NCBI GenBank assembly: GCA_017521875.1
Contig: JAFXBH010000193.1
Location: 1 to 16,968 of the forward strand
DNA length: 16,968 bases
Reading direction: 5' to 3'
Origin: Oscillospiraceae bacterium
Lineage (GTDB): Bacteria; Bacillota; Clostridia; Oscillospirales; Oscillospiraceae
The notes beneath the pieces are model-generated. The model was not told the origin of the DNA. It did no database searches and saw only the letters and a program-made list of their open reading frames with translations. The translations under genes and the position numbers were made by a program. Of this stretch, positions 1-5,400 are shown piece by piece (the first letter of the stretch is position 1; each line of letters starts with the position of its first letter).

Positions 1-1122
1 AAGGGCGTGTTGGTGGGTGCACCGATCACCGATATGAAACTGACCTTGCTGGTGGGCAAAGCCCACCTGAAACACACCGAAGGGGGCGATTTCCGCCAAG
101 CCACTTACCGAGCCGTACGGCAGGGCTTAATGCAGGCAGAATCGGTGCTGTTAGAGCCTTGGTACGCCTTTACCCTCACCGTTCCCACCCCTCAGGTGGG
201 CAGAGCCATCACCGATATCCGGGCTATGAGCGTAGAATTTGACGGCCCGGAATCCGACGGCAGCAACAGTACCCTGACCGGTCTTGTACCCGCATCGGAA
301 ATTGGGGATTATGCCACCCAAGTGGCCGCCTACACCCAAGGTCTGGGGCAGTTGCAATTGACTCTCCACGGCTACGCCCCCTGTCATAACACCCAGCAGG
401 TGGTGGAGGAAATGGGATACGACCCGGAATCCGACTTGGAAAACACCCCGGACTCCGTATTCTGCAGTCACGGAGCGGGATTCACCGTGAAATGGCATCA
501 GGTGCGGGAGTATATGCACTTAGAAAGCGGCTATCAGGAGAAAGAACCTGCCCAACCTGCCCTGATCACCCGGAATATCCACTTGGATGACAAGGAATTG
601 CAGGCCATTATGGAGCGGGAATTTGGCCCGGTGAAGACTGTCCTCCGCCGTCCGCCGGAAAACCGACCTGCCACCGAGGAGGTCACCATTCGGCCGCCCC
701 GGGATTCCGCCATTATCGTGGACGGCTATAATATCATTTTCGCTTGGGACAACCTTGCCGCCATAGCCAAAGAGGATTTGGACGCGGCACGGAGACGGCT
801 GTGTGACATTCTCTCCAGTTATGCAGGATTTAAGAAAATCCGGCTGGTGCTGGTGTTCGATGGCTACAAAGTCAAAGGCAATCCCGGTGAAAAAGAGAAT
901 TTCCACAACATTCAGGTGGTCTACACCAAGGAAAATCAAACCGCCGACGCCTATATCGAGAGTTTGGTGGATCAGATTGGCAAGAACTATGCCGTCCGGG
1001 TGGCCACCAGCGACAGTCTTGTGCAGATCAGTTCCCTCCGCAGCGGTGTACTTCGGATGTCCGCAAGGGAATTGCAGCAGGAAGTTCTGTCTGCTTCCCG
1101 GGAAATGGAAAAATATTTTTAA
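1..1122 (+). CDS. EF-G/TetM-like translational GTPase C-terminal part fused to a Rae1/YacP-type NYN ribonuclease domain (5' truncated)
   Basis: The reading frame is open from base 1 (it continues upstream of GTG 7), so this is the 3' part of a larger gene; the G domain lies outside the window. The visible 373 residues begin in an EF-G domain IV-like region (GAPITDMKLTLLVGKAH), followed by a domain V-like region (LLEPWYAFTLTVP to about base 560) like those of TetM/TetO-type ribosome protection proteins. After a linker, a YacP/Rae1-type NYN nuclease domain runs from about base 700 to the stop. It shows IIVDGYNIIF, LVFDGYKVKGNPG, YTKENQTADAYIE, VATSD and SARELQQEV, and these carry the acidic residues expected in the active site. 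Rae1 of Bacillus subtilis cleaves mRNA in the ribosomal A site (established knowledge). By inference, this fusion targets an RNase to ribosomes. Tetracycline resistance should not be assumed. The stop is followed by a gap and an independent tRNA promoter. Confidence 0.85.
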   Translation, partial: KGVLVGAPITDMKLTLLVGKAHLKHTEGGDFRQATYRAVRQGLMQAESVLLEPWYAFTLTVPTPQVGRAITDIRAMSVEFDGPESDGSNSTLTGLVPASEIGDYATQVAAYTQGLGQLQLTLHGYAPCHNTQQVVEEMGYDPESDLENTPDSVFCSHGAGFTVKWHQVREYMHLESGYQEKEPAQPALITRNIHLDDKELQAIMEREFGPVKTVLRRPPENRPATEEVTIRPPRDSAIIVDGYNIIFAWDNLAAIAKEDLDAARRRLCDILSSYAGFKKIRLVLVFDGYKVKGNPGEKENFHNIQVVYTKENQTADAYIESLVDQIGKNYAVRVATSDSLVQISSLRSGVLRMSARELQQEVLSASREMEKYF

Positions 1123-1180
1123 ACCTTTCAGCAGGAGATCCCCTGTTTTGCCGCCTTTTTCGTAATTTTTTCCAAAAGGG

Positions 1181-1209
1181 TTGACAAACGGCAGATTGTT
1201 GGTTATAAT
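1181..1209 (+). promoter_or_regulatory. Promoter of the tRNA-Val gene
   Basis: A perfect -35 box TTGACA (1181-1186) and perfect -10 box TATAAT (1204-1209) are separated by 17 bases. The tRNA gene starts 14 bases after the -10 box. This is a consensus sigma-70/SigA promoter, as expected for a stable RNA gene. Confidence 0.92.
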
Positions 1210-1222
1210 GACTCCTGCCTTT

Positions 1223-1299
1223 GGACGATTAGCTCAGCTGGCTAGAGCATCCGCTTGACGTGCGGAAGGTCATAGGTTCGAGTCCTATATCGTCCACCA
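1223..1299 (+). tRNA. tRNA-Val (anticodon GAC)
   Basis: The 77-base cloverleaf can be folded by eye. The acceptor stem is GGACGAT/ATCGTCC and the D arm is GCTC/GAGC. The anticodon stem TCCGC/GCGGA encloses the loop TTGACGT, giving anticodon GAC at positions 34-36 (decodes valine GUC and GUU). The T arm is ATAGG-TTCGAGT-CCTAT, followed by discriminator A and an encoded CCA end. The gene has its own promoter and an immediate terminator, so it is transcribed alone. Its 3' end is partly duplicated about 170 bases downstream, which suggests use as an integration site. Confidence 0.96.
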
Positions 1300-1337
1300 G
1301 AAAAAGAAACCACACCTTTGGGTGTGGTTTCTTTTTC
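1300..1337 (+). terminator. Intrinsic terminator of tRNA-Val
   Basis: A perfect inverted repeat starts one base after the CCA end: GAAAAAGAAACCACACC, a TTTG loop, then GGTGTGGTTTCTTTTTC. The 3' arm supplies the U-rich tract. The A-rich 5' arm would also allow termination from the opposite strand. Confidence 0.9.
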
Positions 1338-1352
1338 TCTGTGGACTTAGGG

Positions 1353-1374
1353 CTCGAACCCATCTAAATGCAAC
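1353..1374. repeat. 22-bp direct repeat, left copy (flanks the RM module)
   Basis: This 22-base block, beginning CTCGAACCCATC and ending AAATGCAAC, is identical to bases 3857-3878. The two copies bracket the restriction-modification module about 2.5 kb apart. Its reverse complement contains GGGTTCGAG, resembling a tRNA T-arm, so it may derive from a tRNA 3' end. This copy runs into a short inverted repeat that the right copy lacks. Confidence 0.8.
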
Positions 1375-1389
1375 GCGGATGAGCGTTGC
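1370..1389. repeat. Small inverted repeat in the tRNA-distal spacer
   Basis: GCAACGC (1370-1376) and GCGTTGC (1383-1389) form a perfect 7-bp stem with a 6-base loop. It overlaps the end of the left 22-bp direct repeat. It belongs to a spacer of about 130 bases packed with dyads between the tRNA terminator and the methyltransferase promoter. No gene is seen in that spacer. Confidence 0.6.
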
Positions 1390-1419
1390 CGCCGAGGGCT
1401 CGACCGAGGCGAACATTTA

Positions 1420-1443
1420 TTTTCTTTCGTTCGCGAAAGAAAA
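1420..1443. repeat. Perfect hairpin with TTCG tetraloop
   Basis: TTTTCTTTCG, a TTCG loop and CGAAAGAAAA form a perfect 10-bp stem. It has no trailing T tract in the + direction. It may be a structural element of a repeated spacer family or a recombination site; its function is unknown. The rest of 1339-1480 holds no credible gene. Confidence 0.6.
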
Positions 1444-1449
1444 TGCAAA

Positions 1450-1466
1450 TCGAGTCCTATATCGTC
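1450..1466 (+). repeat. Duplicated 3' end of tRNA-Val (att-like)
   Basis: Seventeen bases, TCGAGTCCTATATCGTC, exactly repeat bases 1278-1294 of the tRNA-Val gene (T loop to acceptor stem). The match breaks before the CCA end. Such partial tRNA 3' duplications are the classic scar of site-specific integration, but no integrase gene lies in the window. Confidence 0.75.
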
Positions 1467-1480
1467 TCCTTTTTCACAAG

Positions 1481-1509
1481 TTGAAATTATCTATTATTTA
1501 TGATAAAAT
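1481..1509 (+). promoter_or_regulatory. Promoter of the cytosine methyltransferase gene
   Basis: TTGAAA (1481-1486) and TAAAAT (1504-1509) are separated by 17 bases, ending 52 bases before the methyltransferase ATG. It lies just after the tRNA-end duplication, at the point where the sequence turns A+T-rich. Confidence 0.7.
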
Positions 1510-1561
1510 CATATAAATACTCCCTTGCGATCTATATAAAAAGAATTTTTGGTGTAAGATC

Positions 1562-2812
1562 ATGAATTATTTTAACAGCAAGCGTTTCAATTTTATAGAT
1601 TTATTTGCAGGCATTGGTGGCTTTCATCAGGCTATGCATGATCTGGGTGGCAAATGCGTACTGGCTTCTGAAATTGATCCATATGCGATCGAATCCTATA
1701 TGACGAATTACGGTCTTGACTCTGCCCATGATGTAACCAAAATTGAAAACGATCAAATTCCAGATCACGATGTGCTTTGCGCGGGTTTTCCCTGTCAAGC
1801 CTTTTCTAAGGCTGGTCGGCAACAGGGATTTGCCGACGAAACCAAGGGTACCTTGTTCTTTGAAATTGTAAGAATCCTCAAAAATAAGCAGCCAAAATTT
1901 ATTATCTTAGAGAATGTCAGAAATCTAGTAGCACATGATGGTGGCAATACCTGGCGCGTTATTAAGAGAAAATTGACCGAGTTGGGATATGTTTTATCCG
2001 ATGAGCCCATTATTATGAGTCCCCACCAGTTAGGCATTCCCCAATTAAGAGAACGCGTATATATTCTCGGTGTCCATCACTCACTGGGCGTTAACCATCT
2101 TAATTTCAATATTCCCACAAGAGAAAAGCACGAGTTGGATATCTACGCGGCTGGAATTATTGAGGAAAACCCCGATCCTAAATATAGTATCTCAGAAGAG
2201 GAAGAAACTGTTCTCAACTGCTGGAATGAATTTTATCTGGGAATTAAAGAGAAAGTGATTGGCTTTCCCATCTGGGCATTTGAGTTTAAAGAAACTTATG
2301 ATACATCTGAACTACCCAAATGGAAGGCTGATTTTTGCCGAAAGAACCGGGAATTATACGCCAACAATAAGGAATTTATTGACCAATGGTTGGAGAAATG
2401 GAATAACCTAGAGGATTTTACACCGACTAACAGAAAGTTTGAATGGCAAGCCGGAACTTCTATTTCCAGCATATGGGAAGGGTTTATTCAATTTAGGCCT
2501 TCCGGCATACGGGTAAAACGACCGGATTCTTTTCCCGCTTTGGTTGCGATGGTGCAAATTCCCATCATTGGAAAATATAAGAGAAGACTCACCCCCCGAG
2601 AAGCTGCCAGACTACAAAGTTTTCCTGACACATTTATCCCAAACAAAAACGACCATCAAGCTTACAAACAGTTTGGAAACGCAGTAAATGTGAATTGTGT
2701 GCGGTTTTTAACTGAACAACTATTTAACCTTGATCAGCACGACAAGGGAGAATGGGATCCCATGACACAATTGGATTCCCAAGACACACAATTAACTCTT
2801 TTTGAAGAATAA
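1562..2812 (+). CDS. DNA (cytosine-5)-methyltransferase of a type II RM system
   Basis: This 416-residue protein carries the ordered C5-methyltransferase motifs. Motif I (AdoMet site) is FIDLFAGIGG at 11-20, and motif II ends in EID (37-39). Motif IV is GFPCQAFS with catalytic Cys78, and motif VI is the ENV triad at 117-119. Motif VIII is RERVYILG (163-170). A variable target-recognition region of roughly residues 190-330 follows. Motif IX is TPREAARLQSFPD (344-356) and motif X is FGNAVNV (371-377). The enzyme transfers a methyl group from S-adenosylmethionine to C5 of cytosine, protecting host DNA from the partner nuclease; the target sequence cannot be read from the protein. It has its own promoter and a weak GGTG ribosome site. 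It converges with the endonuclease gene, sharing a terminator. The length is normal for the family. Confidence 0.95.
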   Translation: MNYFNSKRFNFIDLFAGIGGFHQAMHDLGGKCVLASEIDPYAIESYMTNYGLDSAHDVTKIENDQIPDHDVLCAGFPCQAFSKAGRQQGFADETKGTLFFEIVRILKNKQPKFIILENVRNLVAHDGGNTWRVIKRKLTELGYVLSDEPIIMSPHQLGIPQLRERVYILGVHHSLGVNHLNFNIPTREKHELDIYAAGIIEENPDPKYSISEEEETVLNCWNEFYLGIKEKVIGFPIWAFEFKETYDTSELPKWKADFCRKNRELYANNKEFIDQWLEKWNNLEDFTPTNRKFEWQAGTSISSIWEGFIQFRPSGIRVKRPDSFPALVAMVQIPIIGKYKRRLTPREAARLQSFPDTFIPNKNDHQAYKQFGNAVNVNCVRFLTEQLFNLDQHDKGEWDPMTQLDSQDTQLTLFEE

Positions 2813-2813
2813 A

Positions 2814-2849
2814 AACACCACTACCCCGCGTAATAGGGGTAGTGGTGTT
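2814..2849. terminator. Bidirectional terminator between methyltransferase and endonuclease genes
   Basis: A perfect 14-bp stem, AACACCACTACCCC (2814-2827) with GGGGTAGTGGTGTT (2836-2849), has an 8-base loop and fills the gap between the two convergent genes. In the minus direction it is followed by a T tract (complement of the A run at 2811-2815), so it best serves the endonuclease transcript; it can also stop the methyltransferase transcript. Confidence 0.85.
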
Positions 2850-2854
2850 ATCCA

Positions 2855-3514
2855 TTAGATGGTAAATTTATACTGTTCCAATCTAGAGTCAGAAACATCT
2901 ATCATTACTTTGGGATTCCGCGGTACACCATTGGAATTTCTCATTCCTCCCTGGAATGAGCCACAATATTGAATGGTATCTTTATCTACAAATATAAAAT
3001 AAATCGCGTCCAATTTGAAAGATGCCTTCCGTCTACGGGAAGGTGCCCCGCGGGCAATGCGTTCCTTCTCATAATCCGATGTTTTGCCTTTCAGTTCGTC
3101 GTGCCATTTTTTGAATGTTTGATTTGCATCATCGAAGATCGCATTTCCGGACGCAATCATAAAACCAACACAGCCGTATTCTTCAATGGCTGCCATAACT
3201 TCTTGATAGCCGTTGGTCGGTACTTTATTTTTACCAGAAGCATTGGAAGTATGGGCCTTAAAATCCCAAGGAATGTTTCTCTTGCCGTCAAATTCTACAT
3301 TTCCATAGGAAGGACCGGGAATAGAGAAGAACCCTTCTTTGCTTAAAACGGTCTCACACATAAATTGGAAATACCAACCCGGCCACTCCATTTGACGCCA
3401 GTTGCGGCATCCGTTTTTCTTCATATAAAGTATTGTTTCTTTTCCCTCCCACGCCGAGGGAAGTTTTTCCATCAGTTTTTTGAAAATTTCTTGACACATC
3501 TCTTCTTTTTTCAT
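2855..3514 (-). CDS. Putative type II restriction endonuclease
   Basis: This 219-residue protein is called from ATG 3514, because AAGGAG (complement of 3523-3528) lies 8 bases upstream. An in-frame ATG at 3535 would add seven residues but has no comparable ribosome site. I do not recognise the exact family. A PD-(D/E)XK-like core is suggested by VEFDGKRNIPWDFKAH (residues 73-88), with D84-x-K86 as a possible metal-binding pair and E74 or D76 as the preceding acid. Aromatic-rich segments (MEWPGWYFQF) precede it, and the C-terminus is basic. Assignment rests largely on context: it is convergent with a C5 methyltransferase and lies 42 bases downstream of a C-type regulator on the same strand, the classic C-R/M layout. 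It should cleave DNA at the site the methyltransferase protects. Confidence 0.75.
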   Translation of the reverse strand: MKKEEMCQEIFKKLMEKLPSAWEGKETILYMKKNGCRNWRQMEWPGWYFQFMCETVLSKEGFFSIPGPSYGNVEFDGKRNIPWDFKAHTSNASGKNKVPTNGYQEVMAAIEEYGCVGFMIASGNAIFDDANQTFKKWHDELKGKTSDYEKERIARGAPSRRRKASFKLDAIYFIFVDKDTIQYCGSFQGGMRNSNGVPRNPKVMIDVSDSRLEQYKFTI

Positions 3515-3556
3515 ATCACACGCTCCTTGCCTCATATAAAAATGCGCATATCATTC

Positions 3557-3781
3557 TCACTTGTCTGCACCCTGTGGAGGCACAAATAATTTATAAGTTT
3601 GAATTTCTAACGCATCCGCGATTTTCTGAATATTGTCAAGAGAAATACTGCGGCGAAAACATTCAATATCGCTTATGTATGTCCTATGCAAACCGCAAAG
3701 TTCTGCGAATTTCTCTTGGGAAACTTTCCTTTCATTGCGATACTTTCGCACATTGGTACCAAAAACCTTGATAATATCCAT
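3557..3781 (-). CDS. XRE-family controller (C) protein of the RM system
   Basis: This 74-residue protein is almost entirely one helix-turn-helix domain of the XRE/Cro type. Residues 20-45 (SQEKFAELCGLHRTYISDIE) form the helix-turn-helix core, followed by the usual SLDNIQKIADAL helix. C proteins of 70-80 residues bind as dimers to tandem operators upstream of their own gene, first activating and then repressing the C-R operon, so that nuclease appears after methylation (established for the family). Here the gene directly precedes the endonuclease on the same strand, and tandem 11-bp repeats lie upstream. The ribosome site GAGGTGA sits five bases before the ATG. Confidence 0.88.
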   Translation of the reverse strand: MDIIKVFGTNVRKYRNERKVSQEKFAELCGLHRTYISDIECFRRSISLDNIQKIADALEIQTYKLFVPPQGADK

Positions 3782-3808
3782 TCAATCACCTCATTATGAT
3801 TTTCTTTC

Positions 3809-3837
3809 ATTTTAATTTTTGTAATACAATAAGTCTA
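3809..3837 (-). promoter_or_regulatory. Probable promoter of the controller-endonuclease operon
   Basis: On the minus strand, TAGACT (complement of 3832-3837) and TAAAAT (complement of 3809-3814) are 17 bases apart, upstream of the controller ATG. The poor -35 box overlaps the proximal operator-like repeat, as expected if activation needs the C protein. Confidence 0.5.
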
Positions 3838-3849
3838 CATACAATAAGT
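3824..3849 (-). promoter_or_regulatory. C-box-like tandem operator
   Basis: ATACAATAAGT occurs twice, at 3824-3834 and 3839-3849, with a 15-base period. On the minus strand each unit reads ACTTATTGTAT. The ACT...(A/T)GT framework resembles the GACT-N3-AGTC pattern of known C-boxes but is not identical. The arrangement, 43-68 bases upstream of the controller gene, fits an autoregulatory C-protein site. Confidence 0.6.
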
Positions 3850-3856
3850 GTCTGCT

Positions 3857-3878
3857 CTCGAACCCATCTAAATGCAAC
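3857..3878. repeat. 22-bp direct repeat, right copy (flanks the RM module)
   Basis: Identical over 22 bases to 1353-1374. It separates the RM operators on its left from the TIR-LRR promoter on its right, so it marks the right edge of the RM cassette. The flanks of the two copies differ on both sides. Confidence 0.8.
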
Positions 3879-3913
3879 AGTCAAACAATGATCTATTTTG
3901 TTTTTGACCAACC

Positions 3914-3942
3914 TTGCATTTTCCTGCAGTTTTTTGTAGAAT
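3914..3942 (+). promoter_or_regulatory. Promoter of the TIR-LRR/membrane protein operon
   Basis: TTGCAT (3914-3919) and TAGAAT (3937-3942) are 17 bases apart and end 28 bases before the TIR gene start. It lies just right of the second direct repeat, giving the two-gene unit its own transcription start. Confidence 0.55.
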
Positions 3943-3970
3943 AAACAAAAGGCTTGGAGGAGGGCGATTT

Positions 3971-5368
3971 ATGGATCTTCAAGAATACAGAAAAAAACTG
4001 ATGGCGGTTGCAGATCGAATCGAACGCGGCGAATACGACACCGTTCCGGAAGATGCCCGGCCTAAAGTACCGGATTTGGATTTTGACAGGGAAACCTATA
4101 TCATTGTCAGTTACTCCCGCAAGGATTTTGTAGATGTCTATATATTCCTGGAATATTTGCGCCGGGAAGGCTACCGTTTTTGGTACGACAACGGTATGCA
4201 GGGCGATGACAAATGGTTATCTGAGTTCCGGTCCAAATACGAAAACCCCAACTGTTTGGGTTCTGTCATCTTATTCAGCGATCATTATATTTCCAGTTCC
4301 ACCAAAGCAGAGTTGGAAATACTTTACCAAAACGGTCAGTTCAAAAAGCGAAATGTTATGGTCTCCCTGATTCCGCTGCCTGATCTTCGGCCCGATATCT
4401 TGCTGGGCAAAGCCACGATTGAACAAAGACTTACATGGGATGAAGCCAATGATGTAAAACCTACTGTATCCAGTATCATTGCTCAGGAAAAAGAAAAGAC
4501 GATTCTTCGATATATGTGCCAGGAGGATGTCCCTGTTCTTGCGGAGAAACTCAGCAGAATTTTTCAAATTCGCAACGATACAACGGAAGATACAAAGGAT
4601 TTTCTATTGGCGAATGATACCCTTTTCAAGTATGTGGGTCGCAATAGTGATGTAATGCTTCCCCGCAGCGTTTCCGTTATCGGCGAGGGCGCATTTAAAG
4701 ACAGCGAAACCGTGGAAAACATTACCGTTCCCGCCGGTGTTACAACCATTTGCGATGAGGCGTTTTCCGGTTGCGAAAAGTTGAAGGCAGTTCATCTCGG
4801 GGAAACGGTTTCCAAAATCAAATTCGCAGCGTTTGAAGGCTGCACTGCGTTGACCGATATTGTGATCCCCGACAGTGTTACTTTCCTTGGCAGCGGCGCA
4901 TTTAAGGATTGCTCCGCGCTGACCACTGTGAAGTTATCCGATTCTATTACGGAAATCGAGGACTTTGCTTTTTACTGCTGCGTAAATTTGTCGGACATTT
5001 CCATTCCGGAAGGTGTAACACGAATTGGAACAAACGCTTTCTGTGGGTGTGCTTTGGAAACTCTGGCCATTCCTGAAAGTGTAACCGAAATCGAAAGCGA
5101 TGCATTCTGCCATACGGCTCTTACCAATATTACCATCCCCTCTCAGGTAAGCAAGATTGGAAATTTTGCGTTTTACGGATGTACCGCTCTGGAAAGCATC
5201 ACGATCCCCACCAGTGTCACTGAAATTGGCGAAGGCGCATTGAGTCAGTGTACTGCCTTGACCCATGTGATTTACCGGGGCACAAAAGCCCAATGGGGAA
5301 AAATTACCTGTGGCAATATTAGCATTGCCCGGGTGGAATGCACCGACGGTATTCTGGAATTGGCGTAA
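3971..5368 (+). CDS. TIR domain protein with C-terminal BspA-type leucine-rich repeats
   Basis: ATG 3971 is chosen because GGAGG lies 9 bases upstream; an in-frame ATG at 3914 has no ribosome site and overlaps the promoter. The protein has 465 residues. A short helical N-terminus leads into a TIR domain at about 40-190. It shows YIIVSYSRKDF, RFWYDNGMQ, SVILFSDHYISSS and TKAELEIL. Glu114 stands where the catalytic glutamate of NAD-cleaving TIRs is found. From about 220 to 440 come nine units of about 23 residues (pattern IP.SVT.IG..AF.GC.AL..I), the BspA/LRR_5 type, capped by VIYRGTKAQWGKI. There is no signal peptide or membrane anchor, unlike surface BspA proteins, so it is probably cytosolic: a sensor (LRR) joined to an effector (TIR). 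It shares a transcript with the membrane protein gene 32 bases downstream. The defence role is inferred from architecture and from the adjacent RM system. Confidence 0.85.
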   Translation: MDLQEYRKKLMAVADRIERGEYDTVPEDARPKVPDLDFDRETYIIVSYSRKDFVDVYIFLEYLRREGYRFWYDNGMQGDDKWLSEFRSKYENPNCLGSVILFSDHYISSSTKAELEILYQNGQFKKRNVMVSLIPLPDLRPDILLGKATIEQRLTWDEANDVKPTVSSIIAQEKEKTILRYMCQEDVPVLAEKLSRIFQIRNDTTEDTKDFLLANDTLFKYVGRNSDVMLPRSVSVIGEGAFKDSETVENITVPAGVTTICDEAFSGCEKLKAVHLGETVSKIKFAAFEGCTALTDIVIPDSVTFLGSGAFKDCSALTTVKLSDSITEIEDFAFYCCVNLSDISIPEGVTRIGTNAFCGCALETLAIPESVTEIESDAFCHTALTNITIPSQVSKIGNFAFYGCTALESITIPTSVTEIGEGALSQCTALTHVIYRGTKAQWGKITCGNISIARVECTDGILELA

Positions 5369-5400
5369 TCCCTCTTCAAAAAAGTCAGGAGATACTGCTT

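Noticed and set aside
1..1122. Tetracycline resistance gene (tetM/O/W class)
   Set aside because: The C-terminal half is only distantly TetM-like and carries an extra NYN nuclease domain, so a resistance call is not supported.
1123..1180. Terminator after the first gene
   Set aside because: A CAGG/CCTG stem near 1130-1145 followed by T-rich sequence is too short and weak to call.
1322..1516. A 64-codon + strand frame after the tRNA
   Set aside because: It starts inside the tRNA terminator and crosses the repeats, hairpins and tRNA-end duplication. There is no ribosome site.
4650..5300. Repetitive DNA resembling a CRISPR or tandem array
   Set aside because: The periodicity of about 69 bases comes from the coding of 23-residue LRR units. 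The DNA copies are diverged and there are no spacers.
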